A stretch of 64,000 bases of DNA from Acidobacteriota bacterium (GTDB lineage Bacteria > Acidobacteriota > Terriglobia > Bryobacterales > Bryobacteraceae): contig JANXSF010000127.1 in NCBI GenBank assembly GCA_025352795.1, forward strand, positions 52,586 to 116,585, given 5' to 3'. A program made the translations under genes and the position numbers. The notes beneath the pieces were generated by a model. The model had not been told where the DNA came from and searched no databases. It worked only from the letters and a program-made list of their open reading frames with translations. Below, one piece after another: positions 45,033 through 53,466 of the stretch (the first letter of the stretch is position 1; the number at the start of each line of letters is the position of its first letter).

Positions 45033-46289
45033 TTAGTTCATAACGGAGCACGCAATTGCCAATGAAACCAGCATTTTCACACCTGGAACCAAGCTGTCAG
45101 CCTCTGCCGCTTCTTCCAAAGTGTGCGGACCTTTATAGCTAATGGCACCCACGGCTACGGAAGGTTTTCCTAAACTAATGCCGATGTTGGCATCCGTTGC
45201 ACCAGCGTCCGAAGGCTCCATCACAGGTATCCCCGGCTTGCGAAAGTGATTCGCCAAATCGGTAGCGGTGTGCACCAATGGATGCGCCCGACGTTGTTCC
45301 GCAGATAATGCGTTGCCGTAGTCGATACCCATCTTATTCTCCATTTTGAAACCCACTCCAATGCTTTCCGATGCACCTTTTGCCGCCGTCACCACCGCTG
45401 TACTCAAACGATCCTGAGTGCTGCTATCGAGCGATCGCAAGTCGACAGTAAACCACGCTTCCCGCGGAATCGCATTCACCACCGTTCCGCCACTGATCAT
45501 ACCCACGTTGATCACCGGCAACTTAAATGCTCCAATGCCGCTGGCCACTGGCGGCAGTTGGATTTCGTAAATCTTTTCAATCGCCCGTGCCACCGCGTGT
45601 GCCGGATTGGGTTGCCCACGGCTTTCCAAAGTATGCGCACCCTTCGATGTATAGATGAATTTGAGCTGGTCGATGCGGAACGCCCCGTACCAAACTTCTG
45701 GCGAGGCCAGGTCCACAGCAACTACAAGGTCGGGGTTATAACCGCTCTTCGGAAGCCAATGGCGCATGCCTATTAGGCCGGTTTCTTCCTGCACAGATGC
45801 CAGAAAAATCAGGTCCCCTTTAGTTTTGATCCCGGCACGGTCTAGTGTCCGAAACATTTCCAAAGTGGCCATCAGATTTCCCGTATCGTCGCCAATACCG
45901 GGTGCTCGCAAGGTGTTTCCATCACGCTTAACATTTAACGGTGTGCCTTCCGGGAAGACCGTATCCATGTGTGCGGCGAACACTACCGATCGTCCACCAC
46001 CTGTTCCTTTGCGGACTGCACTAATGTTCCCCATGTCGTCCGTATGAATTTCAACTACGCTGAGCTTCGCCAGTTCGGCACGAATGTAAGTGCCACGTTT
46101 CTGCTCTTTCCCCGATGGGGCTGAAGTTTCAGTAAGACGAATCCATTCTTCAATTAACTGCGATTCGCGGGCTTTCACAGAATCAAAAGCCTTGCTCAGT
46201 GCAGGCTGTTCCAACATTTGCGGATCAAACCAAGTGGACTGTGCTTGGAGCAGGGATATAGTAAATAGCGTTGCAGTGCAGAGCTTCAT
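45033..46289 (-). CDS. Exported M20-family metallopeptidase
   Basis: Zinc peptidase of 418 residues with a signal peptide (MKLCTATLFTISLLQAQ). Metal-site motifs are in order: FAAHMDTVFPEG, GIGDDTGNL, and VQEETGLIGMRHW with the catalytic Glu. It ends with another metal segment (SYKGPHTLEEAAE). The dimerisation domain occupies the middle (SLDSSTQDRL). It resembles peptidase T/M20 di- or tripeptidases, here probably periplasmic or secreted. The start at 46289 precedes the signal peptide directly. Confidence 0.88.
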   Translation of the reverse strand: MKLCTATLFTISLLQAQSTWFDPQMLEQPALSKAFDSVKARESQLIEEWIRLTETSAPSGKEQKRGTYIRAELAKLSVVEIHTDDMGNISAVRKGTGGGRSVVFAAHMDTVFPEGTPLNVKRDGNTLRAPGIGDDTGNLMATLEMFRTLDRAGIKTKGDLIFLASVQEETGLIGMRHWLPKSGYNPDLVVAVDLASPEVWYGAFRIDQLKFIYTSKGAHTLESRGQPNPAHAVARAIEKIYEIQLPPVASGIGAFKLPVINVGMISGGTVVNAIPREAWFTVDLRSLDSSTQDRLSTAVVTAAKGASESIGVGFKMENKMGIDYGNALSAEQRRAHPLVHTATDLANHFRKPGIPVMEPSDAGATDANIGISLGKPSVAVGAISYKGPHTLEEAAEADSLVPGVKMLVSLAIACSVMN

Positions 46290-46337
46290 GGATTCACTTA
46301 TTATCGCAGGCTCACGTGAGATCGGCTTCCTGGACGA

Positions 46338-47249
46338 TTATGAAAGGATCTCACCGGACATCAGAAACGCTTCCTGTTCCCGCACCAACACCTGTGCCAG
46401 CGCTGCGTCTACCAGTTCAAACCGAACCTCATCTCTGGGCCGCAACTGGCCGATGCTGGGAAGATCAACTGTGATCACATTCGCAATTTTTGGATAGCCG
46501 CCAGTAGTTTGCTGGTCTACAAATAGAATGATGGGGTCACCACTGGTTGGAATTTGAATCGCTCCCAAGGACACTCCTTCAGTAATCATCTGCCCGCCGA
46601 AGGGAGCTTCAATTCGCGCACCAGTAAGACGCAGCCCCATCCGGTTTGCATCATCGGAAACACGGTACGCCTTTGCATAGAAATTATCCAACGCATCAGC
46701 CGTAAATAGTTCCGCTTGCGGACCCGCCGTCACTCGAAGCGTTTTTCTTGGATCAAAGCGGGATAGCACTTCCGGCCTAACCGATCGATTCAAGAAAGTC
46801 CCACCCCGGCCGACTTTCAACAGGTCACCTTTGCGCAATGCCCTACCTTCAAATCCACCCAGTCCACTCAACACATGAGTCGAAGCACTTCCAGCAAACA
46901 ACGGAACATCAATGCCCCCGCTGATGCACAGATAGCATCGCGCACCCACTTGCATCCCACCGATTTTTAACGTATCGCCAGCATTCACCCCCAATGATTG
47001 CCACATGGGCAAACCACATTCCGCCCCAGTGATTGCCACCGTTGCACCATCAGGAAACTTGTAAGTTCCGCCCAGCAGTGTCATTTCCAATGCCGCGGCG
47101 TTTTCCGGATTCCCAACCAATCGATTCCCCAAACGGAGCGCTATCGCATCCGCAGCGCCTGATCGCGAAACCCCTACCAGGCCATATCCAGGGCGTCCTA
47201 GATCTTGAACCGTGGTAAACATGCCTGGTGACAATACTTGAATGGTCAT
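46338..47249 (-). CDS. pxpC: 5-oxoprolinase subunit C (biotin-dependent carboxyltransferase family)
   Basis: Member of the PxpC/KipA family, 303 residues. It begins MTIQVLSPGMFTTVQDLGRP, followed by GVSRSGAADAIALRLGNRLV, typical of this fold. PxpA, PxpB and PxpC together hydrolyse 5-oxoproline with ATP. The frame is open upstream to 47348, but the ATG at 47249 overlaps the pxpB stop (ATGA) and starts the conserved sequence. PxpA (LamB/YcsF) is not in this window, so the set is incomplete here. Confidence 0.88.
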   Translation of the reverse strand: MTIQVLSPGMFTTVQDLGRPGYGLVGVSRSGAADAIALRLGNRLVGNPENAAALEMTLLGGTYKFPDGATVAITGAECGLPMWQSLGVNAGDTLKIGGMQVGARCYLCISGGIDVPLFAGSASTHVLSGLGGFEGRALRKGDLLKVGRGGTFLNRSVRPEVLSRFDPRKTLRVTAGPQAELFTADALDNFYAKAYRVSDDANRMGLRLTGARIEAPFGGQMITEGVSLGAIQIPTSGDPIILFVDQQTTGGYPKIANVITVDLPSIGQLRPRDEVRFELVDAALAQVLVREQEAFLMSGEILS

Positions 47250-47878
47250 AGTGGCAGAAATCGAACCAGGTCGCCTGGTTCCAGCAAGCTCATGGGATCG
47301 CGGTCCGGGCTGAACATCGTCATAGGCGTTCGCCCCAACAAACGCCAACCACCGGGTGTCGCAAACGGATATACGCCGGTCTGATTTCCGGCAATTCCAA
47401 CAGATCCGCCAGGAACAGACTTACGAGGAATTTCCAAGCGTGGTGTGGATAATTGAAGCGGTAGCCCAGTGAGGTATGCAAACCCGGGAACAAATCCCAG
47501 GAAGCTGACTTCATAAGTTGGCGCTGCATGCCAGTCTATGATTTGTTGCTCGCTCACTGCGTGCCATTGAGCAACATCAGGCAGGTCCGGTCCATCGTAA
47601 TGAACCGGAATTGTGACAAGCCTTGGTGCGGTCACAGCCACTTCACCTATAACCTGAAGCAGACTTTCAAGTGCCGAATGCGAGGTGATGCAAGGATCAA
47701 AAACAATCAGGATAGATGAATAGGCCGGGTGCAGATTTACTACACCCGAAATTCGTTGTTTGCCCAGCCATTGGGCCACTTGCGCGACCTTACCCGTTGT
47801 CGTACCAAAATCAATCAGTAGCGATTGATCGCTCCCGTAACGGAACTGATAGTTAGGCGATGCCTGCAAGCACGCCAC
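47246..47878 (-). CDS. pxpB: 5-oxoprolinase subunit B (allophanate hydrolase subunit 1-like)
   Basis: Member of the PxpB/KipI family, 210 residues from a GTG start. Signature segments are YEVSFLGFVPGFAYLTGLP, RKSVPGGSVGIAGNQTGVYP and GGWRLLGRTPMTMFSPDRDP. It forms a complex with PxpC, whose gene overlaps its stop. Its start overlaps the 3' end of the TIM-barrel gene by 26 bases. It could also regulate a kinase like KipI, but the PxpC partner favours the oxoprolinase role. Confidence 0.88.
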   Translation of the reverse strand: MACLQASPNYQFRYGSDQSLLIDFGTTTGKVAQVAQWLGKQRISGVVNLHPAYSSILIVFDPCITSHSALESLLQVIGEVAVTAPRLVTIPVHYDGPDLPDVAQWHAVSEQQIIDWHAAPTYEVSFLGFVPGFAYLTGLPLQLSTPRLEIPRKSVPGGSVGIAGNQTGVYPFATPGGWRLLGRTPMTMFSPDRDPMSLLEPGDLVRFLPL

Positions 47879-48692
47879 GCATATACGCGAAAGATTCCTT
47901 CATCCCCGGCAACGGATCGTTGGCATTAATTTCGTATTCCAACATCACCGCGCCACTGTATTTCATGGATTTCAGCAGTCTGAAAATCTTAGCAATAGGC
48001 AGAGCACCTTGACCCACGGCCACTTGGCTATCTTTGTTCATCGGATCTTTTAAATCCTTCACATGCATATCGTGCAGGCGAGCCCCAGCTTCCTTGATCG
48101 ATTCCAGAATGTCAGTGCCCGTGCGCGATGTGTGGCCGATGTCAATGCAAAGCCCCATACGCGGATCCATGTTCTTCACTTCTTTCAGCACGGACTGCGG
48201 AGTTGGGAAGGTCTTGTCCTCTGGGCCGTGATTGTGAATGGCTGCTTTGATGTTGTACTTCTTCACATACTTCTCAATAATCGGAAGGGTTTTCACAGTG
48301 GGCGCCATCACAATCAATGGAAAGCCCATGGCCTTGGCGTAGTCAAAATTCAACTTCACGTCGTCTTCATTTTCTGAATTGAAGGTGATGTTTCCGCCAC
48401 CCAGTATCTGTAAACCGGCGTCGTCAAAATCTTTGCGCGCAGCGGCCCACTCTTCTGGAGAGCTCTTGATCTTGGCGTGGAATTCTTTAATGTTGACGTA
48501 CTTTACGTCCAATTCCTTCAAAGCAGCAATCGCTTTAGCCCGCGTCATACTGCGTAGTGAATAGGAAGCAACGCCTAGCTTAAAGCCAGCCGACGCGTCT
48601 AGCGGGTGAGCCTGCAGCCCTGAGGCAGCAAGAGGAAGGGCGGCTGCTCCACGGAGCAAGTCGCGACGGGAAAATGAAAAATCTTGGGACAT
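47853..48692 (-). CDS. Tat-exported TIM-barrel sugar phosphate isomerase/epimerase family protein
   Basis: Protein of 279 residues. A Tat signal (SFSRRDLLRGAAALPLAASG) leads to an AP-endonuclease-2-like TIM barrel: FKLGVASYSLRSMTRAKAIA, NIKEFHAKIKSS, LCIDIGHTSRTGTD and a C-terminal MLEYEINAND. Members act as isomerases or epimerases on sugars, but the exported acidobacterial versions are uncharacterised. It precedes pxpB with an overlap, suggesting co-expression without an obvious shared pathway. Confidence 0.82.
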   Translation of the reverse strand: MSQDFSFSRRDLLRGAAALPLAASGLQAHPLDASAGFKLGVASYSLRSMTRAKAIAALKELDVKYVNIKEFHAKIKSSPEEWAAARKDFDDAGLQILGGGNITFNSENEDDVKLNFDYAKAMGFPLIVMAPTVKTLPIIEKYVKKYNIKAAIHNHGPEDKTFPTPQSVLKEVKNMDPRMGLCIDIGHTSRTGTDILESIKEAGARLHDMHVKDLKDPMNKDSQVAVGQGALPIAKIFRLLKSMKYSGAVMLEYEINANDPLPGMKESFAYMRGVLAGIA

Positions 48693-48706
48693 CGCTTTTT
48701 AGCATA

Positions 48707-49426
48707 TCAAATAGGCAGATTCTTCTCTGCCCAATTCAGCATCTCCACTTGGCGCGGCTTGTTGCCCAGGGCCACTTCCAGGTTCACATAGCGCACGCCT
48801 GAATTTGCTGCAAGGCGTGAAAAAGATCCGTCATCAGTGGGTGGAACTTTATTTTGCAATACAACATTAAAAGGTGAACCAGCCAAAATCTGATAGTCCT
48901 GAGGATCTGTGCACAGGAAAAACTCATGTGGATTGGCAGCATCAGCCAGGCTTGTGCGATCACTGATAGCAATTTCATCCTGCACCGAATAGCCTTGCCC
49001 GTTGTTGTGCAGCGCAATCAGTAATCCATTTTTAGGAGGAAGGATTGCCTTCAATAACTTTTCACGATGTTGATCCAATTCTTCAATCAGGTACAGAAAG
49101 CCAGCCTCGGAAATTCTGGGGTTCAATTTACGAATGTTCGCCGACGCACCCAGATGGGACCACACACGATTTGGGTCAAACTCCATACCACCCATGGCGA
49201 AGTTCCGTTGTTGATTATTCGCTAGAAAAGCAACACCACTTTGCGTGGCCATATGCTCCGTCAACACTTCCCTAGCCGTCGCTTCATTGCCGTGAATATG
49301 CAGATACCGCCGTGTGGAACTACCATGACGGATCACGCTAAATTGTAAAAGTCCGCTGTGCAGAACCTTTGATTTCAGAAAAGGCAAAATGCCAAGTGAG
49401 CGCAATGCGTCGCGTCTGGTTTGCAT
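48707..49426 (-). CDS. Exported protein of unknown function
   Basis: Protein of 239 residues with a twin-arginine-like N-terminus (QTRRDALRSLGILPF). No family was recognised. Visible features are an HIHGNEATAREVLTEHM segment, then KNGLLIALHNNGQGYSVQDE and SGVRYVNLEVALG. The short gap to the TIM-barrel gene (14 bases) suggests one operon. It is divergent from the sulfatase with only 26 bases between their starts. Confidence 0.65.
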   Translation of the reverse strand: MQTRRDALRSLGILPFLKSKVLHSGLLQFSVIRHGSSTRRYLHIHGNEATAREVLTEHMATQSGVAFLANNQQRNFAMGGMEFDPNRVWSHLGASANIRKLNPRISEAGFLYLIEELDQHREKLLKAILPPKNGLLIALHNNGQGYSVQDEIAISDRTSLADAANPHEFFLCTDPQDYQILAGSPFNVVLQNKVPPTDDGSFSRLAANSGVRYVNLEVALGNKPRQVEMLNWAEKNLPI

Positions 49427-49452
49427 AGCTCCAGTGTATAATTAGCCAACCA

Positions 49453-51312
49453 ATGAATCGACGAACATTCCTTGCTGCAAGTGCAGCCACGGCCTTCTCG
49501 GAAGCTTTTGCACAAGACGATGCGAAGCCCAATATCCTGTGGGTCACCTGTGAAGACATGGGTCCACACCTGGGATGTTTAGGCGATACCTACGCCCTCT
49601 CGCCCAACCTTGACAACTTTTCTAAGAGCGCGCTGCGTTACACAACTGCCTGGTCTAACGCGCCAGTCTGCGCTCCGGCTCGCACCACCATCATCAGTGG
49701 AATGTATCCGCCCTCTACCGGGTCGGAACACATGCGTTCGGAAACGCGTTTGCCAGAGAGTATAATCATGTTTCCCAGATTTCTACGCGATGCCGGTTAC
49801 TACTGCTGCAACAACGCAAAAGAAGATTACAACCTGGTGAAAACCCCTCAAGTTTGGGACGATTCTTCAGCCAAAGCGCACTGGAGTAAACGCAAGCCAG
49901 GGCAGCCCTTTTTCGCTGTTTTCAATTTGTTGATCACACATGAAAGTCAGATTCGAACACGTCCGCATATCTGGCAGCACGATCTTGCAAAAGCTCCAAT
50001 CCCTAGTTATCATCCCGATACGAAAGAGGTCCGTGAGGACTGGGCCCAGTACTACGACAACATCACAACCATGGACATGCAGGCTGGTGCACTTATCAGT
50101 GAAATGGAAAAAGCCGGTTTAGCTGAAGACACCATTGTGTTCTATTATTCCGATCACGGTTCGGGCATGCCACGCAGCAAACGGACTCCGTACAATTCCG
50201 GTTTGCATGTTCCGCTGATGGTTCGTATTCCGGCTAAATGGAAACACTTGGCCACTGCCGATTACAAAGCCGGGGGCACCTCCAGTAAGCCAATCAGCTT
50301 TGTGGATTTAGCACCAACGGTGCTGAGCCTCGCCGGGATCAAGCCCCCTGAGTATCATCAAGGCCATGCCTTCCTGGGAAAATATGCCGAACCGGAACAG
50401 CCCTATATTTACGGCTTTCGCGGTCGCATGGATGAACGTTACGACCTGATGCGAACCGTCCGCGACAAGCAATATGTTTACGTTCGCAACTACATGCCAC
50501 ACCGTGTTTATGGACAGTACATCGCCTATCAGTTTGAAACTCCAACCACCGCCGTTTGGAAAAAACTGTTCGATAACGACAAGCTGAATCCTATACAACA
50601 GCGGTTCTGGAAAACTAAACCTGCGGAAGAGTTATACGATCTGACCAAAGATAAAGATGAAGTCAACAATTTAGCCGCGTCCGCAGTGCATCAGCCAGTG
50701 CTGCGACACATGCGCAAAGCGCAGCAGGATCTGGCCCGTAAAATTCGCGACATTGGATTTCTTCCTGAATGTGCAATTCATTCCAGAGCAGGCAGGGGGG
50801 CACCCTACGATGTTGGGCACGATGATGCGCAATATCCCTTTGACCGAGTTTTCGCCATGGCGGAAGCTGCGTCCTCTATGAAATCCGATGCCATTCCACA
50901 ATTGGAAAAAGGTCTGAAGGACCCCGATAGTGCGGTTCGCTTTTGGGCAGCGACGGGGTTTGTGATTCAAGGTGCGGCGGTTAAGGCTCATTCCGGAATT
51001 CTGATGCAGGCCCTGGCCGACCCCACTCCAGAGGTCCAAATCGCCGCAGGGGAGGCTTTGGGTCGTTATGGAAGTGACCAAGAATCCGCCGCAGCAGCCG
51101 AGGTGCTATTAAAGCTTGCTCCCATTGACAAGCATGGACCCTACGTTTCCTTGATGGCATTGAACGCGTTGGACTACATGCATCCCCGGGCAGCAGGGTA
51201 TAAAAAACAAATCGCCGAATTGCCGACAGAAACCAAAGGCTATCCGGCAAAATTGGATTCTTACGTTCCCCGTCTGATTGAAAGAGTACAACTCGAATTG
51301 GAGAAGAAATAA
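49453..51312 (+). CDS. Exported sulfatase with C-terminal HEAT-like region
   Basis: Sulfatase-family enzyme of 619 residues with a Tat-like signal (MNRRTFLAASAATAF). Metal binding begins at PNILWVTCEDMG. The CAPAR motif near Cys73 is the site of formylglycine formation, and the C-terminal metal residues are in YYSDHGSGMPRSKRT. The last 170 residues form HEAT-like helical repeats (LEKGLKDPDSAVRFWAATGF, LADPTPEVQIAAGEALGRYG). It probably removes sulfate from polymers or small esters outside the cytoplasm. A TATAAT at 49438 may be its -10 box. Confidence 0.9.
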   Translation: MNRRTFLAASAATAFSEAFAQDDAKPNILWVTCEDMGPHLGCLGDTYALSPNLDNFSKSALRYTTAWSNAPVCAPARTTIISGMYPPSTGSEHMRSETRLPESIIMFPRFLRDAGYYCCNNAKEDYNLVKTPQVWDDSSAKAHWSKRKPGQPFFAVFNLLITHESQIRTRPHIWQHDLAKAPIPSYHPDTKEVREDWAQYYDNITTMDMQAGALISEMEKAGLAEDTIVFYYSDHGSGMPRSKRTPYNSGLHVPLMVRIPAKWKHLATADYKAGGTSSKPISFVDLAPTVLSLAGIKPPEYHQGHAFLGKYAEPEQPYIYGFRGRMDERYDLMRTVRDKQYVYVRNYMPHRVYGQYIAYQFETPTTAVWKKLFDNDKLNPIQQRFWKTKPAEELYDLTKDKDEVNNLAASAVHQPVLRHMRKAQQDLARKIRDIGFLPECAIHSRAGRGAPYDVGHDDAQYPFDRVFAMAEAASSMKSDAIPQLEKGLKDPDSAVRFWAATGFVIQGAAVKAHSGILMQALADPTPEVQIAAGEALGRYGSDQESAAAAEVLLKLAPIDKHGPYVSLMALNALDYMHPRAAGYKKQIAELPTETKGYPAKLDSYVPRLIERVQLELEKK

Positions 51313-51313
51313 G

Positions 51314-52381
51314 ATGCGCCTCTTCCTGTTATTGCTCACGCTGGCCTGCTCTCTGTTCGCGGAATCGCGTACGGAGCAAGGGGAAATTTATGGTGCCAAA
51401 TACTTTATTGAAATCCCCGAAAACTGGAAAGGCGGGCTGGTTATGTTCTGTCATGGATACGACGCCAAACCATCTCTAGTGGGGCATAACAAACAGATTG
51501 AGCCATTTTTGGAACAAGGTTATGCCGTTGCGCAATCGGGATATTCGCGCGGAGGCTGGGCCGTGGAAGAAGCTATAAGCGACACTGAAAACCTTCGTGC
51601 CTATTTTGTTAAAAAGCACGGCGAACCCAAAGAAACTTACGTTAGCGGCGCCTCCATGGGAGGCCATATTTCATTGACACTCATAGAACAACTTCCCGAA
51701 GTTTATGATGGCGCTTTGCCGTTGTGCGGCGAAGTGGCCCCGGCCTACACTTTCATGAAGCAGCATGTGTTCGACCTTGTCATTCAGTTCAACCACTACT
51801 TTCCAGGTGTGCTTTCTGCAGTATCGAAATTGCCCAAAAACTATCAGCGCAGTAAAGGGAAAACGGAAGAAATTGAAAAGGCGCTTGGGCAAAATCCGAT
51901 TGCAGCGCAATTATTACGACAACACGCAGCCGTTCCAACCAACGCCGCACTGGCCCCTGTGGTTGACTTCTTCACCGAAATTCTTGCGGAGCTAAAAGGT
52001 CGCACAGGTGGAAATTCTTTTGACAATCGGAATACGGTTTATGGAAACGGCGACCCAAAATTGAACGCTGGTGTAGAGCGGTTGGAAGCGGATTTACAAG
52101 CTGCAGGATACGTTCGCTTGTATAGCAACCTCTCCGGCAAGCTTGCAAAACCAGTGGTAGCCATTCAAACCACGTTTGACCAGTTGATTCCACCGTGGGT
52201 CACCAACTACTACGCAAACCTTGTGGAACAAAATGGTCGCACTCACTTATTCGTACAGAAACTGGTGGACCACAATGGGCATTGCAACATTAGCCCGGCA
52301 GAGATTGGCCAAGGCTTTCGTGAATTGCGAGAGTGGAAAGGTGGCGGCCCGCGTCCTGCTGCCGGGCTGCCGCAACACTAA
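51314..52381 (+). CDS. Exported alpha/beta hydrolase
   Basis: Protein of 355 residues with a signal peptide (MRLFLLLLTLACSLFA). The alpha/beta-hydrolase fold shows in the oxyanion region VMFCHGYDAKP, the nucleophile elbow GASMGGHIS and a late His (KLVDHNGHCNI). It may be an esterase or a peptidase. The frame opens at 51278, but the ATG at 51314 directly after the sulfatase stop starts the signal peptide. It is co-transcribed with the sulfatase and overlaps the convergent korB by four bases. Confidence 0.82.
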   Translation: MRLFLLLLTLACSLFAESRTEQGEIYGAKYFIEIPENWKGGLVMFCHGYDAKPSLVGHNKQIEPFLEQGYAVAQSGYSRGGWAVEEAISDTENLRAYFVKKHGEPKETYVSGASMGGHISLTLIEQLPEVYDGALPLCGEVAPAYTFMKQHVFDLVIQFNHYFPGVLSAVSKLPKNYQRSKGKTEEIEKALGQNPIAAQLLRQHAAVPTNAALAPVVDFFTEILAELKGRTGGNSFDNRNTVYGNGDPKLNAGVERLEADLQAAGYVRLYSNLSGKLAKPVVAIQTTFDQLIPPWVTNYYANLVEQNGRTHLFVQKLVDHNGHCNISPAEIGQGFRELREWKGGGPRPAAGLPQH

Positions 52382-53448
52382 CGAAAGTCTTCCAACATTT
52401 TTTGTAGCTCGGCATTCCCTGGACATAGCTTTTCAAAAGGAATCGAGGTGAGTGCGCTATCTGGAGTGTTGTTCAGCTCATGAACGTCACTGACTGATTC
52501 ATCTAAATAAAGCAGCCCTGTGGGCACTTCCCCTTTGCCTTGCCGTTCCTGCAAATAAGAGAATACTTTCTGACGATCCGTTGGGTCATACCCATCTGGC
52601 AACGCTCGAAACTTGACCACACTTCCGTCATGCATGGTGACGCTGGTAGCTTCACTGATGTGACCATTGGCACTGCCAATGTGGGCCACAATTTCTGAAG
52701 CTGGTGGGACAAAATCGGACTCTGTTGCTTTGTACTGATGCTGCCTGGAATACAAGTAACTTTTCGTAGACCCAACGTGATCGTTAAAAGTCACGCAGGG
52801 CGACACCACATCAATCAGCGCCAATCCGCGATGCGAGAATGCCGCTTTCAAAATAGGCACTAACTGTTCTTTGTCCCCGGAAAAACTGCGCGCGACAAAA
52901 GTTGCACCAAGGCTCAAGGCCAACATCACCGGATCAATGGGTGACATACGATTCGCCTCACCGCGCTTGCTCTTTGAACCTATATCAGCAGATGCCGAGA
53001 ACTGCCCTTTGGTCAATCCGTACACACCATTGTTTTCGATGACGTAAACCATGCGAACGTTGCGACGGATGGCGTGGCTCAAGTGGCCCAAGCCGATGGA
53101 CAACGAATCGCCATCGCCGGAAACGCCAATGTAAATTAGCTCGCGATTAGCGGCATTCGCACCAGTAACAATGGCTGGCATGCGGCCATGCGCGGAGTTG
53201 AACCCGTGAGCACCACTAACGAAATAAGTTGGGGTCTTTGACGAACAACCAATGCCACTCATCTTGGCGATCATATGCGGCGGCGTCGATAGTTCCCAGA
53301 ACGTGCGCACAATGGCCGCAGTAATGGAATCGTGACCGCAACCGGCGCACAGCGTGGACATGGTGCCTTCATAATCGCGGACGGTCAATCCAAGATTATT
53401 CTTCTTCAGGCTGGGATGTTGGGCAATTGGTTTTGCAATGGATGGCAT
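52378..53448 (-). CDS. korB: 2-oxoacid:acceptor oxidoreductase, beta subunit
   Basis: Thiamine-diphosphate-binding beta subunit, 356 residues. It has CAGCGHDSITAAIVRTFWEL, the GIGCSSKTP segment, the cofactor motif GVSGDGDSLSIGLGHLSHAI with IENNGVYGLTKGQ, and a conserved HGRMP loop. With KorA it oxidatively decarboxylates a 2-oxoacid, most likely 2-oxoglutarate, to the acyl-CoA, passing electrons to ferredoxin or a flavoprotein. It lies 18 bases after korA in an operon with the iron-sulfur flavoprotein gene. Confidence 0.9.
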   Translation of the reverse strand: MPSIAKPIAQHPSLKKNNLGLTVRDYEGTMSTLCAGCGHDSITAAIVRTFWELSTPPHMIAKMSGIGCSSKTPTYFVSGAHGFNSAHGRMPAIVTGANAANRELIYIGVSGDGDSLSIGLGHLSHAIRRNVRMVYVIENNGVYGLTKGQFSASADIGSKSKRGEANRMSPIDPVMLALSLGATFVARSFSGDKEQLVPILKAAFSHRGLALIDVVSPCVTFNDHVGSTKSYLYSRQHQYKATESDFVPPASEIVAHIGSANGHISEATSVTMHDGSVVKFRALPDGYDPTDRQKVFSYLQERQGKGEVPTGLLYLDESVSDVHELNNTPDSALTSIPFEKLCPGNAELQKMLEDFR

Positions 53449-53466
53449 GTGATTCTTTTTCCTGGC

